Below are positions 9,745 through 18,915 of a DNA stretch of 64,000 nucleotides, in pieces. Numbering within the stretch: the stretch's first letter is position 1; every line of letters starts with the position of its first letter. The notes beneath the pieces are model-generated. The model saw only the letters and a program-made list of their open reading frames with translations, ran no database searches and was not told the origin of the DNA. The stretch is from Lunatibacter salilacus (GTDB taxonomy: Bacteria > Bacteroidota > Bacteroidia > Cytophagales > Cyclobacteriaceae): positions 62,001 to 126,000 of the forward strand of contig NZ_VOLC01000009.1 in assembly GCF_009797935.1 (NCBI RefSeq). The letters run 5' to 3'. Made by a program: the position numbers and the translations under genes.

Positions 9745-11466
9745 TTATTTCTTAATAATCCGCAGGATTTGTGACGAAGTTGCTGTATTCAGCTGAAGGA
9801 AATAAAGTCCAACCAGATAATTTTCCATGTTTATAACGGAAGTTTCTGGCCCTAAATTTATCTCCACGAGAACTTTGCCGTTTGGAGACAGTAACTTTCC
9901 AACTGTTCCCCGCAGCACTCCTGTTAAAGTTAATCTGCTTTCCACCGGATTGGGGTACGCGCTAATCTTCTCTCTGGTTTCAACTGGAATGGAAGACACC
10001 AAAAAATTCAATTCCTCGATTTTAAAAGTATTAAACCATAGATTGGTTTCTTCCTGACCCAAATCCATTACCATTCGTGCGTTGGAATCATCTGGTGACT
10101 GCATCTGAAAAACGTAGGAAAATTCCTTTTCCATGTCAACAATTTGAAATCCCTGGTAGCCAGAATAGGCTTGGTATGGAGAGAAACTCTCACCCATATA
10201 GTGGGTGACGATGGTAGGTGATTGGGCTTTTGCGGTAAAGGAAACACGGTATAGTTTCCCATGCTTTAATTCAAAACCGCCTTTGCTAAGTTGAGAGTGC
10301 CAGTTTTCTGAACCGCCTTGGTTGATCTGAACCCGTAGGCCATTTGATTCAGTCGCCATCATACCAGCAGCACCTTGCTGATTTATTAAATTCCAGCCAT
10401 CCGTAGTTGTTAAAAAATTACTCTCATAGATAGTGGACGGATAGGCATTTTGCGGCTCGCCCAAAGGGTCATTTAAGAGGGCATTAACCAACTGTTCCCT
10501 GAAGATGTCTGTTGTGGGGTCATAAACCCCAAAGCCTGCACTCCACTCCCAGTATGCCCAACTATAGCCTAAGGTTTCGAAATATCTGGACAAAAAATTT
10601 GTCCAACGCACGCGTGATTCCATATCTGCTTTGCCATACGCCCCAAATTCACCAATATGAACCGGAATCTTTTTTTGTTCGGAAAAATTAACCACGGATT
10701 CTAATTCCTGCGTTAAGGCCTCTCGTTCATATTCCAAGTCGTACCAGCGGGTTCCCAACCATGCATCTGTATGATCTCCCACCCATTCTGCACCCTGATG
10801 GGTAAAGGTAAAAGGGCTGTAAAAATGAACAGTAACGATTATATTCACATCTTCAGGCGGATCGAGGTACGAAATACCACTAACTCCTCCAAATTCTGCT
10901 GTCCCCAAAAGTACCCCCCGGGTAGGATTGGTCTCTCTAATGGCCGTCAGGGCTTCTGCGAAATATTCATTCCAAAGTGTAGGACTCAACGCGCCATGGG
11001 GCTCGTTTAGAACCTCAAAAAGAAGAGTTTCAGGATAAGGCTCAAAGAAGGCTGCGATCTGACGCCATTGCGCCAGAAACTTCTCCTTTTCAGTGCCTGG
11101 CGACACAAACAGCGCATCGTGATGGTGCATATTTATGATGACCATCAACTCCTCCTCCAAAGCCAAATCCACAACTTCCTGGATACGTTGCAAAAAGGCG
11201 GGATTTATTGTGTAAGGGGCTGACTGTCCCGTACGTGAAGGGGTATCCCAGCGAATGGGAATCCGTACATGGTCAAACCCCAAAGCAGCAATTTTGGAAA
11301 AGTAGTCTTCCCGAAAAGGATTGCCCCAAGCTCCTTCCTCAGGCCCTTCAAACATGTTTCCCATATTTATCCCGCTCCCCAACTGTTCGTTTAGCTGTTG
11401 GATTGGAGTTTGCTGGGCATATAATCCCCCCGATAAGAGTAATAGAAGAAACAAAAGCTTTTTCAC
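9745..11466 (-). CDS. Secreted glycoside hydrolase family 5 enzyme with type IX sorting domain
   Basis: A probable endo-beta-glucanase or mannanase. Signal peptide MKKLLFLLLLLSGGLYAQ, then a GH5 barrel (about 22-345). The acid/base Glu155 is in EVLNEPHG and the nucleophile Glu273 in HIGEFGAYG; the conserved His-rich stretch INMHHHD is at about 111. A beta-sandwich carbohydrate-binding-like domain follows (about 350-490, starting YESNFLTTTDGWNL). The C-terminal ~75 residues (YPNPVESRLTLTGV to SSQILRIIKK) are a type IX secretion sorting domain, so the enzyme should be exported and either anchored or released. It converges on rng. Substrate cannot be read from sequence alone. Confidence 0.92.
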   Translation of the reverse strand: MKKLLFLLLLLSGGLYAQQTPIQQLNEQLGSGINMGNMFEGPEEGAWGNPFREDYFSKIAALGFDHVRIPIRWDTPSRTGQSAPYTINPAFLQRIQEVVDLALEEELMVIINMHHHDALFVSPGTEKEKFLAQWRQIAAFFEPYPETLLFEVLNEPHGALSPTLWNEYFAEALTAIRETNPTRGVLLGTAEFGGVSGISYLDPPEDVNIIVTVHFYSPFTFTHQGAEWVGDHTDAWLGTRWYDLEYEREALTQELESVVNFSEQKKIPVHIGEFGAYGKADMESRVRWTNFLSRYFETLGYSWAYWEWSAGFGVYDPTTDIFREQLVNALLNDPLGEPQNAYPSTIYESNFLTTTDGWNLINQQGAAGMMATESNGLRVQINQGGSENWHSQLSKGGFELKHGKLYRVSFTAKAQSPTIVTHYMGESFSPYQAYSGYQGFQIVDMEKEFSYVFQMQSPDDSNARMVMDLGQEETNLWFNTFKIEELNFLVSSIPVETREKISAYPNPVESRLTLTGVLRGTVGKLLSPNGKVLVEINLGPETSVINMENYLVGLYFLQLNTATSSQILRIIKK

Positions 11467-11550
11467 TCCAAAATGTACGGAATTAAAAAGACTAATCCCA
11501 TTTTTGTTAGGTCGCTGGTTAGCGATTGCCTGAGAAAGAGTTGGATATAA

Positions 11551-12252
11551 TTATTCGAAAGTGAAGATCACTTTCACCCGATCGGAGACTGTCTGTTCTT
11601 CCGGATTGAAAGTCGGCTCCGTACGGGTATCAGCAGACTTCATCATCATAGCCTCTGCCCGGTACATTACCGGCTGAAATGGCTGACTGGAGCTGTAGTC
11701 GATGTGGTATGGCTTTAAATTCCCCAACTCAAAACTGGCTGCAATAATGGATGCTTTTTTTCGAGCATCTGTCAGCGCATCTTTGAGGAGATTTTCCTGA
11801 TAGCTTTTCTGCTTTTCCTCAGAAACCCTAAACGACAACTGAAACGCCATGTCCGCAGCTTGTTGCACAGTCTCAACAATTTTGATCAGGTCCTTTTCGG
11901 TATTTTTGACCACTAGGCGAAGGTTTTGGGAAGCAACATAACCACTGTCTTTTGCTGTGCCTTTGGTATAGATCCGGTTGATATTGACATAATAATTGTC
12001 GGCAGTAAAGGTGTAATCCGTAACCCCCGACTTTTTTAAAGCATCGGCTACGGCTTTTGATTTTTTGTTCAGTTCGTTGGTGACCGCTGCGGTAGTTAAT
12101 GCCTTTTCTGAAAGGGATATAGTAATTAGAGCCTCATCGGGCATAATCTTCATTTCGCTTATGCCTTCGACGGTGATCTTTGGCTTTTCTTGAGCGTTTG
12201 CGAAAAATGTAAGAAAGAGTATAAAGACGGGTAAAAGGATTAACTTTTTCAT
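11551..12252 (-). CDS. SIMPL-domain (DUF541) periplasmic protein
   Basis: 233 residues with a clear Sec signal peptide (MKKLILLPVFILFLTFFANA, cleavage before QEKP). The rest is one SIMPL/DUF541 domain: it begins ITVEGISEMKIMPDEALITI, has the repeated alpha/beta segment around AVADALKKSGVTDYT, and ends in the typical VKVIFTF strand. Family members form ring-shaped oligomers in the periplasm or outer envelope. Their biochemical role is poorly defined, with links to oxidative-stress response. It is separate from truA (about 150 bp) and from the GH5 gene (about 85 bp). Confidence 0.88.
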   Translation of the reverse strand: MKKLILLPVFILFLTFFANAQEKPKITVEGISEMKIMPDEALITISLSEKALTTAAVTNELNKKSKAVADALKKSGVTDYTFTADNYYVNINRIYTKGTAKDSGYVASQNLRLVVKNTEKDLIKIVETVQQAADMAFQLSFRVSEEKQKSYQENLLKDALTDARKKASIIAASFELGNLKPYHIDYSSSQPFQPVMYRAEAMMMKSADTRTEPTFNPEEQTVSDRVKVIFTFE

Positions 12253-12405
12253 CAGCGTGTTCGGTTTAAATTTTGATGCCAGATATCAAAATGTGGGCCA
12301 AGGTTTGATGGTTTTATCAATTGACTAAAATCTATTTATTCAGGGATGGTTTATTCAACTTTAAAGTACCAGATGTAATAAAAGCTAAATTGTTGATTCT
12401 TACGG

Positions 12406-13194
12406 TTAGTATAAATTTTTGAATGTGACCCCCTCCAAGACTAACCCTTGAGCAGGGGCACTTGGACAAAAGGGATGCAATTCAGTGCTAATTAAAGCAC
12501 TTTCTATATCTGGGAGGCTAATTTCTGCTTTTCCAAGCATAAACAACGCCGCCGCCATCCGCCGCACCTGATGCATCAGAAACCCCTGCCCGTTTATTCT
12601 AAAGACATAAACATTTTTTTTAGGCCAAAAATCAAGTTCGGTATCCAGAGAGGATATTTCTGCGTTTGAAATCATCCGGATAAAATCATCGGTTTGCTTT
12701 CCCTGGGTACAAAATCTCCGGAAATCATGAATCCCCTCAAAAAGAGCCGCCCCGGATTTCATCAGTTCCAAGTCAAGATCCCTTCCTGCATATGCCAAGG
12801 CTCCTGATAAAAAGGGATGAGGTTTTTCTCCTAGGGCAAAATAATAGCCATACCGTTTAGCAACCACGTCCTGAATAATGTTAAAATTAACGGAGACTGG
12901 TCTGGCATCCAACAAGCGAATATCAGCTGGCAGATTTTCATTGGCTGCTTGGATAAAAGTAGAGAGTTCCAGGTTTTCTTTGAGAAAGAGCTCAAATGCG
13001 CCATTAAGGCAAGAAACTCCACTGTCCGTTCGGCTTGCTCCTAGAATGTTGAAGTCCTCATGTCCGAGTACATGACGAAAGTTTCGCTCCAGTGTCCCCT
13101 GTATTGTTTTTACCCCCTTCTGCCGCTGCCAGCCGTGGTAGCGTAGGCCGAGGTATTGAATGGTGAAGAGGTAAGTAAATGGCTTTGTTTGCAT
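12406..13194 (-). CDS. truA: tRNA pseudouridine synthase A
   Basis: Converts uridines 38-40 of the tRNA anticodon stem to pseudouridine. The catalytic Asp57 is in ASRTDSGV. Other TruA marks are QYLGLRYHGWQRQ at the N-terminus and a C-terminal RINGQGFLMHQVRRM motif. At 262 residues it has normal length. The conserved RTDxGVHA motif reads RTDSGVSC here, an Ala/His variation of the kind seen in Bacteroidota. A TAnnTTTG element lies 5-12 bp before the ATG, so the mRNA may be nearly leaderless. Confidence 0.95.
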   Translation of the reverse strand: MQTKPFTYLFTIQYLGLRYHGWQRQKGVKTIQGTLERNFRHVLGHEDFNILGASRTDSGVSCLNGAFELFLKENLELSTFIQAANENLPADIRLLDARPVSVNFNIIQDVVAKRYGYYFALGEKPHPFLSGALAYAGRDLDLELMKSGAALFEGIHDFRRFCTQGKQTDDFIRMISNAEISSLDTELDFWPKKNVYVFRINGQGFLMHQVRRMAAALFMLGKAEISLPDIESALISTELHPFCPSAPAQGLVLEGVTFKNLY

Positions 13195-13198
13195 GGTG

Positions 13199-13206
13199 CA
13201 AAGCTA
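13199..13206 (-). promoter_or_regulatory. Probable -7 promoter element of truA, very close to its start codon
   Basis: Minus-strand TAGCTTTG followed by CACC and then the ATG. No TTTG is found at the 19-bp -33 position. Transcription would begin within a few bases of the start codon. Confidence 0.45.
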
Positions 13207-13303
13207 GAAAAAATTCCAAAAAGAAAGATTGTTGGAAAAAGGGCTGTCACATTTCGCAGTGAAAGAAATTAGCGTGAGATAAAGGTATTCCCATATATAA
13301 AAT

Positions 13304-13335
13304 GGCTCTCCAAGTTTTTCAATTCATGGAGAGCC
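13304..13335 (-). terminator. Terminator hairpin downstream of the mannonate-dehydratase-like gene
   Basis: Arms GGCTCTCCA and TGGAGAGCC (9 bp) with a 14-nt loop. On the minus strand it is followed by ATTTTAT, a weak T run. It closes the lacI-dgoD-manD-like run. Confidence 0.7.
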
Positions 13336-13355
13336 TTGCTTCATTTAAGAAAAGT

Positions 13356-14708
13356 TTAAGGACGAATGATAGTTCCGTCAAACTTCCTTACGGTCCAGTT
13401 GGACCTGGTGTGCATAGGGTACTTGGCGGCTAATTCTTCGTTAATCTCTACGCCGAGCCCAGGAGCTTCGTTGACTACCATGTAACCGTCTTTCATGGTA
13501 GGTGATCCCGGGAATATTTCCCGAGACAGGTCGTTAATCCGTGCAGCTTCCTGAATTCCAAAGTTCCAAACTGCCAAATCTATGTGTGCATTGGCGGCAT
13601 GTCCTACAGGCGATACATCCCCTGGTCCGTGCCAAGCCGTTCTGATACCATAAAACTCACCTAGCCTTGCAACTTTCATGGCAGGGGTAATCCCTCCGAT
13701 TTGGGATATATGGATGCGGATATAATCAAAGAGGCGATTAACCATAGGTTCTTTGAATTCATTTATGTTATTGAACAGTTCTCCCATAGAAAGTGGGACG
13801 GTCGTAGCATTTCGGAGTTCCTTGAACCATTCCATCTGTTCAGGTGAAAATGGATCCTCGATGAAAAAGGGGTGATACGGCTCGGTACTTTTTACGACAC
13901 GAATGGCATCGATAGGGTCCAGTCTCTCATGAATGTCATGTAATAATTCCACCTCTTCCCCGCACTGCTTTCTTACAGTCTCGAATAGCTTGGGTACGGA
14001 CCGGATGTATTTCCCCTGATCCATATACTGGTCTGACTCACGGGCAAATCCGGCCTTCTTGAAATCCGGTTTTTCGGTAAGCCCTGTACCACCATAACCA
14101 CCCTGCTGAATTCGGACGTAGCGGTATCCTTCTTCCATAAATCTTGTCACATTATCCGCAGCTTCTTCCGGGGTGCTGCCACTTGCGTGGGTATAGCAGG
14201 GAATGGCAAAGCGGCACTTACCCCCTAATAGCTGGTAGACTGGCATATTGGCACGCTTACCTTTGATGTCCCAAAGTGCTTGGTCCAGCCCGCTTATAGC
14301 ATTGTTTAACACAGGGCCATTTCGCCAGTAGGAGCTAACGAACGCCGCCTGCCACATATCTTCGATATTATCCACATCTTTGCCTACGCAGAAATCCTGC
14401 AAATACTTCTCTATGGCGGTAATCACGGCAAAGGCCCGCTGGGTAAAGGTCGCACAACCCAGACCATAAAGGCCCGGCTCTGAGGTTTCGACTTTTACTA
14501 CTATGAGATTAGAGCCGGCTGGCGCTGTACCAATGGCTTTGACGTTTGTAATTGTAAGCGGTGGCAAACCTCTTAGGTAGGAGGGAGTTTCTTTTTCCTG
14601 AGCGGCTATGGCCTGCTGTCCCGGAAAGACGCCAAGCATACCGGCCATGGATCCCAGGCCAATTCCTTTTAGTAGTTTTCTTCTGGTGTTTTCTTTAGAT
14701 GAATTCAT
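13356..14708 (-). CDS. Enolase-superfamily dehydratase, RspA/ManD (D-mannonate dehydratase) type, with export leader
   Basis: Expected to dehydrate a sugar acid such as D-mannonate to a 2-keto-3-deoxy acid. 450 residues. After a twin-arginine-like leader (RRKLLKGIGLGSMAGMLG, about 9-26) comes the enolase-type N-terminal domain and then the barrel. Asp258 and His260 are in LLHDIHERL, Glu284 in FIEDPF, Glu310 in SMGELF and His360 in AWHGPGD, all typical of ManD. The closing NFGIQE and GLGVEI motifs are also present. ManD enzymes are normally cytoplasmic without a leader, so export to the periplasm is an inference from the leader. It lies 42 bp after the dgoD-like gene in the same run. Substrate could be another aldonate. 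Confidence 0.85.
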   Translation of the reverse strand: MNSSKENTRRKLLKGIGLGSMAGMLGVFPGQQAIAAQEKETPSYLRGLPPLTITNVKAIGTAPAGSNLIVVKVETSEPGLYGLGCATFTQRAFAVITAIEKYLQDFCVGKDVDNIEDMWQAAFVSSYWRNGPVLNNAISGLDQALWDIKGKRANMPVYQLLGGKCRFAIPCYTHASGSTPEEAADNVTRFMEEGYRYVRIQQGGYGGTGLTEKPDFKKAGFARESDQYMDQGKYIRSVPKLFETVRKQCGEEVELLHDIHERLDPIDAIRVVKSTEPYHPFFIEDPFSPEQMEWFKELRNATTVPLSMGELFNNINEFKEPMVNRLFDYIRIHISQIGGITPAMKVARLGEFYGIRTAWHGPGDVSPVGHAANAHIDLAVWNFGIQEAARINDLSREIFPGSPTMKDGYMVVNEAPGLGVEINEELAAKYPMHTRSNWTVRKFDGTIIRP

Positions 14709-14750
14709 TAAGGTTATATTTAGAAGTTTATGTTAATGATTGCTGTTGGG

Positions 14751-16019
14751 TTACCAATCTACGACAGAACCGTCAAAGGAATCGTAGCTTTCCGGGTTTT
14801 TCCAATCGTGGCCGATTTTATCCGCAAGGGCATCCTCATCAAGTTCCACACCCAGCCCGGGGCCCTGTGGGATCATCACTGAGCCATCAGCCTGAAGTTT
14901 AAAGGGATTTTTGAGATAGCCATCCCCGAGCGAGACCTGTTCCTGAACAAGGAAATTGGGAATACTTGCTGCCAAGTGGAGTCCGCAGGCAAGCGAGATT
15001 GGTCCCATTGGATTATGAGGGGCAATAGCCGCATAGTAGGCTTCTGCCATGCCTGCAATTAGGCGGCATTCCGTCAGTCCGCCGGCATGGCAAATATCCG
15101 GTTGAAGGATACTTGCCGCACCTTTTTCGAGAATTTCCCGAAACCCCCACTTGGTAAAAATTCGTTCTCCGGTTGCTATGGGTAGGTGGGTCCCGCGGGC
15201 AATGTCCACCATTACATCCACATTTTGGGCCTGACAGGGTTCCTCTATAAACATGGGCTGGTATTGCTCCAGTTCTTTGATCAACAATTTGGCAGTCTGG
15301 GGGGAAATTGCTCCGTGAAAATCAATGCCGATATCCATTTCAGGTCCACCCGCTTCCCGCAAAGACCCAAAGGTATCTGCCGCATGTTGGATAAATGCCA
15401 TGTTCTCAACAATCCCAGCGGGTTTCTTTTTCGCCACCCCTGTTTTAATTACCGAATACCCTTCCTGCTTTCGTTTCTTCATATCCTCCGCATTGCTGGC
15501 ACGGCCATATATCCGAACCCGGTCACGGGTGGGTCCGCCAAAAAGCTCATAAACAGGCACACCCAATAATTTGCCTTTGATGTCCCACAGTGCTTGATCG
15601 ATACCGCTTAAGGCTGATGTCAGAATAGGTCCTCCCCGATAGAAGGCATGGCGGTAGATTGCCTGCCAGTGATGCACTACCTGCCTCGGATCCTTGCCAA
15701 TCAGGTATGGTTCGATTTCTTGTATGGCGGTTTGAATGGTCAAAGCCCGTCCTTCTAATAAGGGCTCTCCCAGACCTACCACCCCCGCATCTGTATGAAT
15801 TTTAAGGAAAATCCACCGGGGTTTTACCAAGAAGGTCTCCAAGCGGGTGATTTTTACCTCCCCATATTTAGTTGGTGAGTAGGCCGGTTGCTCCGCATAG
15901 GAGGAAAGTGGCAAAAGAAAACCTGTGCCTGCCAAGCCCAAAACAGACTGTATGGCGGATCTCCGTGACAGGATGGAGGAAGACTTTTTTGGTTCTTTAT
16001 TGATTCTGTTTTTTTTCAT
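14751..16019 (-). CDS. Enolase-superfamily dehydratase, D-galactonate dehydratase (DgoD) type, with export leader
   Basis: Resembles GalD/DgoD, which converts D-galactonate to 2-dehydro-3-deoxygalactonate. 422 residues against about 382 for DgoD; the excess is an N-terminal leader, SRRSAIQSVLGLAGTGFLL (about 18-36), a weaker twin-arginine type lacking the usual Phe. Family segments match closely: FYRGGPIL at 126-133, ALSGIDQALWDIKGK, Asp233/His235 in GIDFHG, Glu259 in FIEEP, Glu285 in ATGERIF and His335 in APHNPMGP. The C-terminus GLGVELDED and DWKNPE also fit. It starts 19 bp after lacI and is likely co-transcribed with it. The catalytic set is complete, so an active dehydratase is expected; exact substrate is not established. 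Confidence 0.88.
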   Translation of the reverse strand: MKKNRINKEPKKSSSILSRRSAIQSVLGLAGTGFLLPLSSYAEQPAYSPTKYGEVKITRLETFLVKPRWIFLKIHTDAGVVGLGEPLLEGRALTIQTAIQEIEPYLIGKDPRQVVHHWQAIYRHAFYRGGPILTSALSGIDQALWDIKGKLLGVPVYELFGGPTRDRVRIYGRASNAEDMKKRKQEGYSVIKTGVAKKKPAGIVENMAFIQHAADTFGSLREAGGPEMDIGIDFHGAISPQTAKLLIKELEQYQPMFIEEPCQAQNVDVMVDIARGTHLPIATGERIFTKWGFREILEKGAASILQPDICHAGGLTECRLIAGMAEAYYAAIAPHNPMGPISLACGLHLAASIPNFLVQEQVSLGDGYLKNPFKLQADGSVMIPQGPGLGVELDEDALADKIGHDWKNPESYDSFDGSVVDW

Positions 16020-16038
16020 GGTGGGGTTTATTTGTTAA

Positions 16039-17088
16039 TTATACTTTACTTATAGACTCAGAAATTGAATGGGAAGATTCTCCGATTACCAAGCGGGCCT
16101 TCATTAGAATTTGCTCGGGAATGTGGCTGGGCTCCTTGATTTTGTCAACAAGTAAGCTAACCGCCTTTTTCCCCAATGCCCCAAGAGGCTGCTCCAGATA
16201 GGTAATCGGGCATTCATAGAGCTCAAAGCTTTCGGCTTGTCCATAACTTACAATGGCCAACTGATCTGGGATCTTTATCCCCAATTCTCTGATAATTTTC
16301 AACCCGTTAATTGCTAAACGATACGTCCCAAATAGAATGGCATCGACGGGTGTCTGAGAAAAAATCATAGCTTCCATGGCGGTCTTTAACTCTGTTTCCA
16401 CCTTGTCAAAAGTAATGGACTGGCTCCAATTTTTAAGTGGCGTGATTCCCACTTTTTCCAAGGCTTCCGTGACTCCCCGCTTTCTTTCGATCATGTGAAA
16501 GAGTTTTGATTTATAGCCAATAAAACCGATATTTTTGTAGCCATTCTGCAACAAATGCGTGGTGGCGGAAAAGGATGCCTGAAAGCTGTCAATCGAAACA
16601 TAGTCCGTCTGTAATTCTGGGAAATACCTGTCCAAAAGGACAAAGGGATATTTTCGCTGATGTAACATTTTGATTTGTTGGAATGATTTTTCAGTAGACA
16701 CTACGATTAATCCATCTACCTGTCGGTCAAGAAACACACTGATCAAATCTTTGAATTTTTCGGGATTTTCATCAGAACTTCCGATAATGACCGTGTAGCC
16801 GGTTTTTTTAGCTTCATCCTCCACTTCCCTGGCGATGTTGGCAAAGAAGGGATTGGCAATATCGGCGATGATAAGTCCAATGGTATGGGTTTTGCCGCTA
16901 CGTAGACTTTTTGCCACGTAGTTGGGTGTATAGTTAAGTTCTTTCGCAAGCAGCTTTATCTTTTGCGAAATTTCACTGCCCACTCGGCTTTCTCTTTCCT
17001 TCCCGTTAAGCACATAGGAGACCAAGGCGGTAGATACACCTGCCTTTTCCGCGATATGCTTCAAGGAAACTTTTCTTTTGTCTGGCAT
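16039..17088 (-). CDS. LacI-family transcriptional regulator
   Basis: A DNA-binding regulator, likely controlling this sugar-acid locus. I place the start at the internal ATG (17088, MPDKRKVSLKHIAEKAGVS), because the 11 residues upstream are not family-like. The helix-turn-helix (about 7-26: SLKHIAEKAGVSTALVSYVL) and hinge helix (NYTPNYVAKSLRSGKTHTIG) are followed by a periplasmic-binding-protein-like sensor domain (about 65-330). Full length at 349 residues. It is followed at 19 bp by the dgoD-like gene. Two identical palindromes upstream of the neighbouring susC are good candidate operators. The ligand is unknown but should be a sugar acid or a derivative. Confidence 0.93.
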   Translation of the reverse strand: MPDKRKVSLKHIAEKAGVSTALVSYVLNGKERESRVGSEISQKIKLLAKELNYTPNYVAKSLRSGKTHTIGLIIADIANPFFANIAREVEDEAKKTGYTVIIGSSDENPEKFKDLISVFLDRQVDGLIVVSTEKSFQQIKMLHQRKYPFVLLDRYFPELQTDYVSIDSFQASFSATTHLLQNGYKNIGFIGYKSKLFHMIERKRGVTEALEKVGITPLKNWSQSITFDKVETELKTAMEAMIFSQTPVDAILFGTYRLAINGLKIIRELGIKIPDQLAIVSYGQAESFELYECPITYLEQPLGALGKKAVSLLVDKIKEPSHIPEQILMKARLVIGESSHSISESISKV

Positions 17089-17276
17089 CAGATACGCATA
17101 AGCTAATTGAAAAATTAACACGAAATACCAACTATTAAAAGGATTTAGGCTACAAATATTAACCGTGGGCCAAATGAACCCGATATAATTCCTTTTAGAG
17201 GACCCAAATGTTTTCGACTAATAGCATTAAAATAGCTGGTTGCCTTCGAGTTATAATTTTCATAACAACTTTTTAA

Positions 17277-17333
17277 TATAACCTCTGCAAGTGAGTTTTT
17301 CTGTTATTTAAAACCTCTCTTGCAAAGGTTATA
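17277..17333. repeat. Inverted repeat between susD and lacI
   Basis: Arms TATAACCTCTGCAAG (17277-17291) and CTTGCAAAGGTTATA (17319-17333), 15 bp with one mismatch, loop 27 nt. An inner AACCT/AGGTT pairing overlaps the right half. No T run follows on the minus strand, so a regulatory hairpin or protein site is more likely than a strong terminator. Confidence 0.6.
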
Positions 17334-17372
17334 TATTTACGAAATTATTCGAGAATGGCCATCTTTATTAAT

Positions 17373-18911
17373 TCAGGGTTTATCCCACCACACGCGCCGA
17401 TCCAAGTTATTGGGTCCCTGACGACTTAGCGCTTCCTGCAGGTTGGCCAAATTTACTACCCGCTCGCTATCAGGATAGGGCATGCTGCGGATAAAGTCCC
17501 CCGTGATTTCCGAGCCCGTGTAGGGGTTTTTCTGGAGGATTGGATAACCGCTTCTTCTAAAGTTGGCAAAGAGTTCTGACCCGTCTAAGAAAGCCGCTAT
17601 CCAATATTCGGTGTTGATCAGCTCAAGTTCCCTGCCGGCCACTAGCGGATGGGAGGCGATGTACTGATCTATATCGGCAGTCGGTATGGAAGCGTCGCCA
17701 TCATACAGGGCCATTTGCTCCATATTGGCACGGATGCCAGCTGCGTAGTAATCAGCCGCATTTCCAGATACCCAACCTCTTACTGCCGCTTCCGCCAAAA
17801 GTAATTGATTTTGGGCATAAGTGAGAATAAACTGGGGGGCATCAATTTTCAACACGGTGTAGATATTGGCTTGGGAGAAATCCCATAGGCTCACGACTCC
17901 ATTTGCAGCCAGAACCGAGTTGATGGAAACATCATCATGCCCCATAGGCATACCCACCTGAAGGGCAGGGTCGCGGGTAATGCGTGCAATGGTTTGACTC
18001 GGACCGTTGGTAGCGCCGACATGGCGGATGGAAATAGACCTTAGGCGGGGGTCGTTGTTATTTTTGAGGTGGTTGACGAATGGAGCGGTCAGGTAATAGT
18101 TGGCCTTTTCCCTCGCTCCCAAATGGACACCCAGGTAATTGTTGAAAACAGAAGTATTTCGGAGGACGGCATTTTCATCGTTGGACTGGATCAAGCCTCC
18201 CGCCACTGCCTTCGTGACAAAGCTCTGGGCTTTTGCCGGATCCACCTTACTCAACCGCATGGCAGCCCGAAGCATCAGGGAGTAGCCAAACCTTTTCCAT
18301 AATATCGGATCACCCCCATAAAGAATTTCGCTGGTTACCCGTGGATTTGCAGGATTAAGCCCGGCTGTAGCCTCTTCCAATTCTTTTAGAATGTCATTGT
18401 AGATGGCTTCCTGCGTGTCATACACTGGGTCGACGATTTGGTCAATGAATCCACGTGCCCCCTGGAAGTAGGGAATATCTCCGTAATTGTCCGTCAATAC
18501 CATGTAAGCATAGGCTTTCCATATTCTTCCCGCATGAAAAAGGTTGACGTTGTTGGGATCATCCCGGCTCTTTTCTACGGCGTCCACAATGTTTTTCAGG
18601 GCATTCCTATACGTGTTTTGCCAGATGGGTTGGGCGTTGCCCAGATTGAGCTGATTGTAATTTGCCCCGGCAAGAGAGCTTCCGAAGGGCGTGATTATCT
18701 GCTGTACGATCCCAAAATTATAGGACAAATCCTGCAACGTGGCAAATCCATCCCGATAACGCATATCCACAATGCCTTGGTTTAACAAAAACAGTGGGCT
18801 AAGCGTAGTGGGGTCAACCTTGTTGGTATTGATTTCGTCAAAATTTTCGTCACAGCTGAAATTAACCGCAGTCAGACAAAATATGAGGATATAGATAATG
18901 TGATTTTTCAT
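17373..18911 (-). CDS. SusD/RagB-family (SusD-like_2) outer-membrane lipoprotein
   Basis: Surface substrate-binding partner of SusC. 512 residues. Signal peptide with lipobox ending LTAVNFSC (Cys20), then the SusD_like_2 start DENFDEINTNKVDPTTLSP. TPR-like helices carry the family segments GRIWKAYAYMVLTDNYGDIPYF and LLLAEAAVRGWVSGNAADYY. The C-terminal RRVWWDK is typical. It starts 4 bp after susC, so the two form a transcription unit. The associated dehydratases suggest a ligand made of, or releasing, sugar acids; this is inference only. Confidence 0.94.
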   Translation of the reverse strand: MKNHIIYILIFCLTAVNFSCDENFDEINTNKVDPTTLSPLFLLNQGIVDMRYRDGFATLQDLSYNFGIVQQIITPFGSSLAGANYNQLNLGNAQPIWQNTYRNALKNIVDAVEKSRDDPNNVNLFHAGRIWKAYAYMVLTDNYGDIPYFQGARGFIDQIVDPVYDTQEAIYNDILKELEEATAGLNPANPRVTSEILYGGDPILWKRFGYSLMLRAAMRLSKVDPAKAQSFVTKAVAGGLIQSNDENAVLRNTSVFNNYLGVHLGAREKANYYLTAPFVNHLKNNNDPRLRSISIRHVGATNGPSQTIARITRDPALQVGMPMGHDDVSINSVLAANGVVSLWDFSQANIYTVLKIDAPQFILTYAQNQLLLAEAAVRGWVSGNAADYYAAGIRANMEQMALYDGDASIPTADIDQYIASHPLVAGRELELINTEYWIAAFLDGSELFANFRRSGYPILQKNPYTGSEITGDFIRSMPYPDSERVVNLANLQEALSRQGPNNLDRRVWWDKP

Positions 18912-18915
18912 GGTT

